From assembly GCA_041687455.1 (NCBI GenBank), contig JAWLBY010000013.1, positions 51,356 to 115,355 of the forward strand: a DNA stretch of 64,000 nt, given 5' to 3'. This DNA is from JAWLBY01 sp041687455 (GTDB taxonomy: Bacteria > Pseudomonadota > Gammaproteobacteria > Xanthomonadales > Xanthomonadaceae). The notes beneath the pieces are model-generated. The model had not been told where the DNA came from. It ran no database searches and saw nothing but the letters and a program-made list of their open reading frames with translations. Shown in pieces: positions 60,843 to 64,000 of this stretch (its first letter is position 1; each line of letters opens with the position of its first letter). The translations under genes and the position numbers were made by a program.

Positions 60843-62156
60843 TCAACGCGGCAACTGCAACGTGACCTGCAGGCCGCCTCCGGCACGGTTGGCGAGCGCG
60901 ATGCGGCCGCCGTGCGCTTCGACGATTTCGCGGGCCAGCGCAAGCCCGAGCCCGGTACCGCTGCGCTTGGTCGAGTAGAACGGCACCAGCGCATTGGCCA
61001 GCACGGCCTCGGACATGCCGCTGCCGCGATCGGCGACATCGATGCGCCAGCTCGCACCTTCGATGCGAATCGACAGTTCGATCTGCTCCGGCGGCGATCC
61101 CGACTCGGTAGCGTTCTTCAGCAGGTTGATCAGCACCTGCCCGAGCTGCGCCGGATCGAACCGCGCCGGCGTGGCGGGCAGCGCGCCGACGGTGCGGAAT
61201 TCGGCCTGGGTGCCGATTCGCTCGACGAACGAGCGCCAGTCGACCGGCTCCAGCCGCGGCGACGGCAGCTTCGCGAACTGCGCGTAGCCACGGATGAAAC
61301 AGTCGAGATGGCGCGCCCGTTCCTCGATCGTCGCGAACACCTGGCCGAGTCGCGCGGTATCACCGCGCCGCAGCAGTTCGCCGCCGGAGTGCGCCATCGA
61401 CGAGATCGGCGCCAGCGAGTTGTTCAGTTCGTGGCTGATGACCCGGATCAGTTTCTTCCAGCTCTGCACTTCCTGCCGTGCGAGCTCCTGCGTCAGGCGC
61501 CGGAACAGATGCAGCCGGTGCGGCCGTCCGTGCAACTGGAAGCCGCGATGGGAAACGTGGAAGGTTTCTTCCTGGCCGTCGATCTCGAGCGTGCACAGCC
61601 GGTCCTGGCCATTGTCGACCGCCTCGCGCAGCGCTGCGGGCGCGTGCTGCAGCAACGGGCCGAAGTCGAGCCCTTCGAGCCGTCGTCCGTCGTTGAACAG
61701 GCGCCGCGCGGCAAGGTTCGAATAGACGATGTGGCCACGCGGTTCGACCAGTACCAGCGCCACCGGCGTGTTCTGCACGACGGTGTCGAGCAGCAACTCG
61801 CGCTGGCCGAGATGCTGGCGCTCCTCGCGCAGCAGTTCGCCGAGCTCGTTGTGGGCCCGAACCAGCTCCGACAGCTCGACCTCCTTCGGCAGCGCCAGCG
61901 ACGCGCTGAAGTCGCCGTCACGGACGCTGTGCACCATGCCCGACAGCGCACGCAGCATCGCGAAGGTCGGACCGAGCGCGATGCCGATCATCGGCACCAG
62001 CAGCAGCAGTCCGGCCAGCAGGCCGGCGGCGGCGCCGAGCGGCACGCTGTCGAAGTGGTCGGCGAACGCGGCGCCGACCCCGGCGCCGAGCAGCACCGCC
62101 AGACCGGTCGACCACAGCACGCGTCCGGCCAGCGAGCGGCGCAGGCTCAGGGACAT
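60843..62156 (-). CDS. NtrY-like sensor histidine kinase
   Basis: A 437-residue kinase with two N-terminal membrane helices (residues about 12-60) separated by a short loop, a HAMP-like linker, a PAS domain (LVEPRGHIVYSNLAARRLF), HisKA with His of VISHELNNSLAPIS, and an ATPase domain (NLLKNATESG, DRGSGMSE, GTGLGLALAREIVEAHGG). It lies 46 nt downstream of the sigma-54 response regulator, its cognate partner. The stimulus is unknown. Confidence 0.92.
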   Translation of the reverse strand: MSLSLRRSLAGRVLWSTGLAVLLGAGVGAAFADHFDSVPLGAAAGLLAGLLLLVPMIGIALGPTFAMLRALSGMVHSVRDGDFSASLALPKEVELSELVRAHNELGELLREERQHLGQRELLLDTVVQNTPVALVLVEPRGHIVYSNLAARRLFNDGRRLEGLDFGPLLQHAPAALREAVDNGQDRLCTLEIDGQEETFHVSHRGFQLHGRPHRLHLFRRLTQELARQEVQSWKKLIRVISHELNNSLAPISSMAHSGGELLRRGDTARLGQVFATIEERARHLDCFIRGYAQFAKLPSPRLEPVDWRSFVERIGTQAEFRTVGALPATPARFDPAQLGQVLINLLKNATESGSPPEQIELSIRIEGASWRIDVADRGSGMSEAVLANALVPFYSTKRSGTGLGLALAREIVEAHGGRIALANRAGGGLQVTLQLPR

Positions 62157-62202
62157 CGGCAGCGGGCCACGTTGCCAGGTCCGGTCGGTGCGACGGACCG
62201 AT

Positions 62203-63540
<1,338 letters not shown>

Positions 63541-63603
63541 GTGGGCGGGGTCGAAATTGAATCTTCGGGATTCGCCGCGAGCCTACCAGTCCAACGCAGT
63601 TCT

Positions 63604-63909
63604 GTAGGAGGGGCTGCAGCCCGGGCCGAGCCCAACACAGCCCTGTAGGAGGGGCTTCAGCCCCGACCGCGCGCTTGGCACCCGCCACGCGGCCGCGGCC
63701 GGAGCCGCGGCTGCCATCAGGTTGGAATCGACGGCGACCGCCTGCCCGGTCCGCGCCGGCTTCGCCCGGTTTTACGGTCGGGACTGAAGCCCCTCCTACA
63801 GGGGATGGGCTGCCGGACCTTCACGCCGGGGCTCATGCGCCGCGGCTCGCGACCGCCGACGGCACCGACGCGGCCCGGTGGCCGGGCAGCGTCCAACACA
63901 GCCCTGTAG
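63604..63909. repeat. Cluster of GTAG-headed REP repeats
   Basis: Direct copies with GTAG heads start at 63604 and 63645 (GTAGGAGGGGCTTCAGCCCC). An inverted copy ends in CTAC at 63796-63799. A truncated head lies at 63893-63909, and the flank CCAACACAGCCCTGTAG occurs at both 63632-63648 and 63893-63909. This is the shape of RAYT-mobilised REP/BIME arrays. It lies between the response regulator gene and a coding tail at the right edge. Confidence 0.75.
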
Positions 63910-63924
63910 ACACTCTGTTCCCCG

Positions 63925-64000
63925 TCAAGCGGTTTCGAGGGTTGCGAACAGCTTGCTTCCGTCGTACTGCGCCGGGTTTCGGACCAGTGCCCAGGCAGCG
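63925..64000 (-). CDS. C-terminal end of an unidentified gene (partial)
   Basis: A 24-codon tail enters from the right edge on the minus strand: AAWALVRNPAQYDGSKLFATLE, then TA and a TGA at 63927-63925. It is too short to place. The tail and the location beside REP repeats would suit a transposase, but this is speculation. Confidence 0.3.
   Translation of the reverse strand, partial: AAWALVRNPAQYDGSKLFATLETA

Overview
This 64 kb window is high-GC chromosomal DNA of a gammaproteobacterium, most likely of the Xanthomonadales (Lysobacterales). That placement rests on gene order and repeat type: groES-groEL with a CIRCE operator, cutA-dsbD-tlpA-aroQ-accB-accC-prmA-zinc ribbon-fis-purHD, an atpIBEFHAGDC operon followed by glmU, and GTAG-headed palindromic (REP) repeats. 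No database search was possible, so the taxonomy is an inference.

Left end (1-15.2 kb): the start of a SCO1/SenC copper chaperone gene runs off the left edge. A decayed copy of the 3' third of groEL follows, then a tight six-gene plus-strand operon (1972-12774): SNF2-type helicase, 58-aa protein, Rad50-like ATPase with a CxxC zinc-hook motif, beta-class adenine methyltransferase (type III Mod-like), RhuM-family protein, and a type III Res-like helicase-nuclease. The intact groEL and groES lie on the far side. The six genes look like a restriction-modification or anti-phage island set between an intact and a truncated groEL.

15.2-28.3 kb: REP repeats and a decayed yfbK-like remnant, then housekeeping genes: zinc ribbon, cutA, dsbD with a duplicated alpha domain, a TlpA thioredoxin, aroQ, accB, accC, prmA, a DUF3426 zinc ribbon, fis, purH and purD. 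A four-helix-bundle (IVP-like) gene sits between accB and accC inside a near-perfect 24-bp inverted repeat built of GGGAAT-type heptamers.

28.3-44.5 kb: signalling and iron or redox genes. These are a two-component-propeller GGDEF protein, an LplT-PlsC fusion, ampE, nudC, erpA, bactofilin, a coiled-coil membrane protein, a response regulator with degenerate GGDEF and EAL domains, a hybrid histidine kinase, bfr, bfd with a Fur-like box, rppH and tRNA-Met(CAT).

44.5-53 kb: a GIY-YIG gene broken by one in-frame TGA, a formyltransferase/beta-propeller protein, queD, a phasin, a three-gene STAS/FHA/cNMP-FHA signalling operon, and glmU.

53-64 kb: the F1Fo ATP synthase operon on the minus strand, with heptamer inverted-repeat elements in three of its spacers, then an NtrY/NtrC-like two-component pair, a REP cluster, and a coding tail that enters from the right edge.

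The two observations most worth follow-up are the heptamer inverted-repeat element family and the island operon. The heptamer elements occur at five operon junctions, each 4-17 nt after a stop codon; one full copy encodes an IVP-like protein and shorter copies look like internal deletion derivatives of it.
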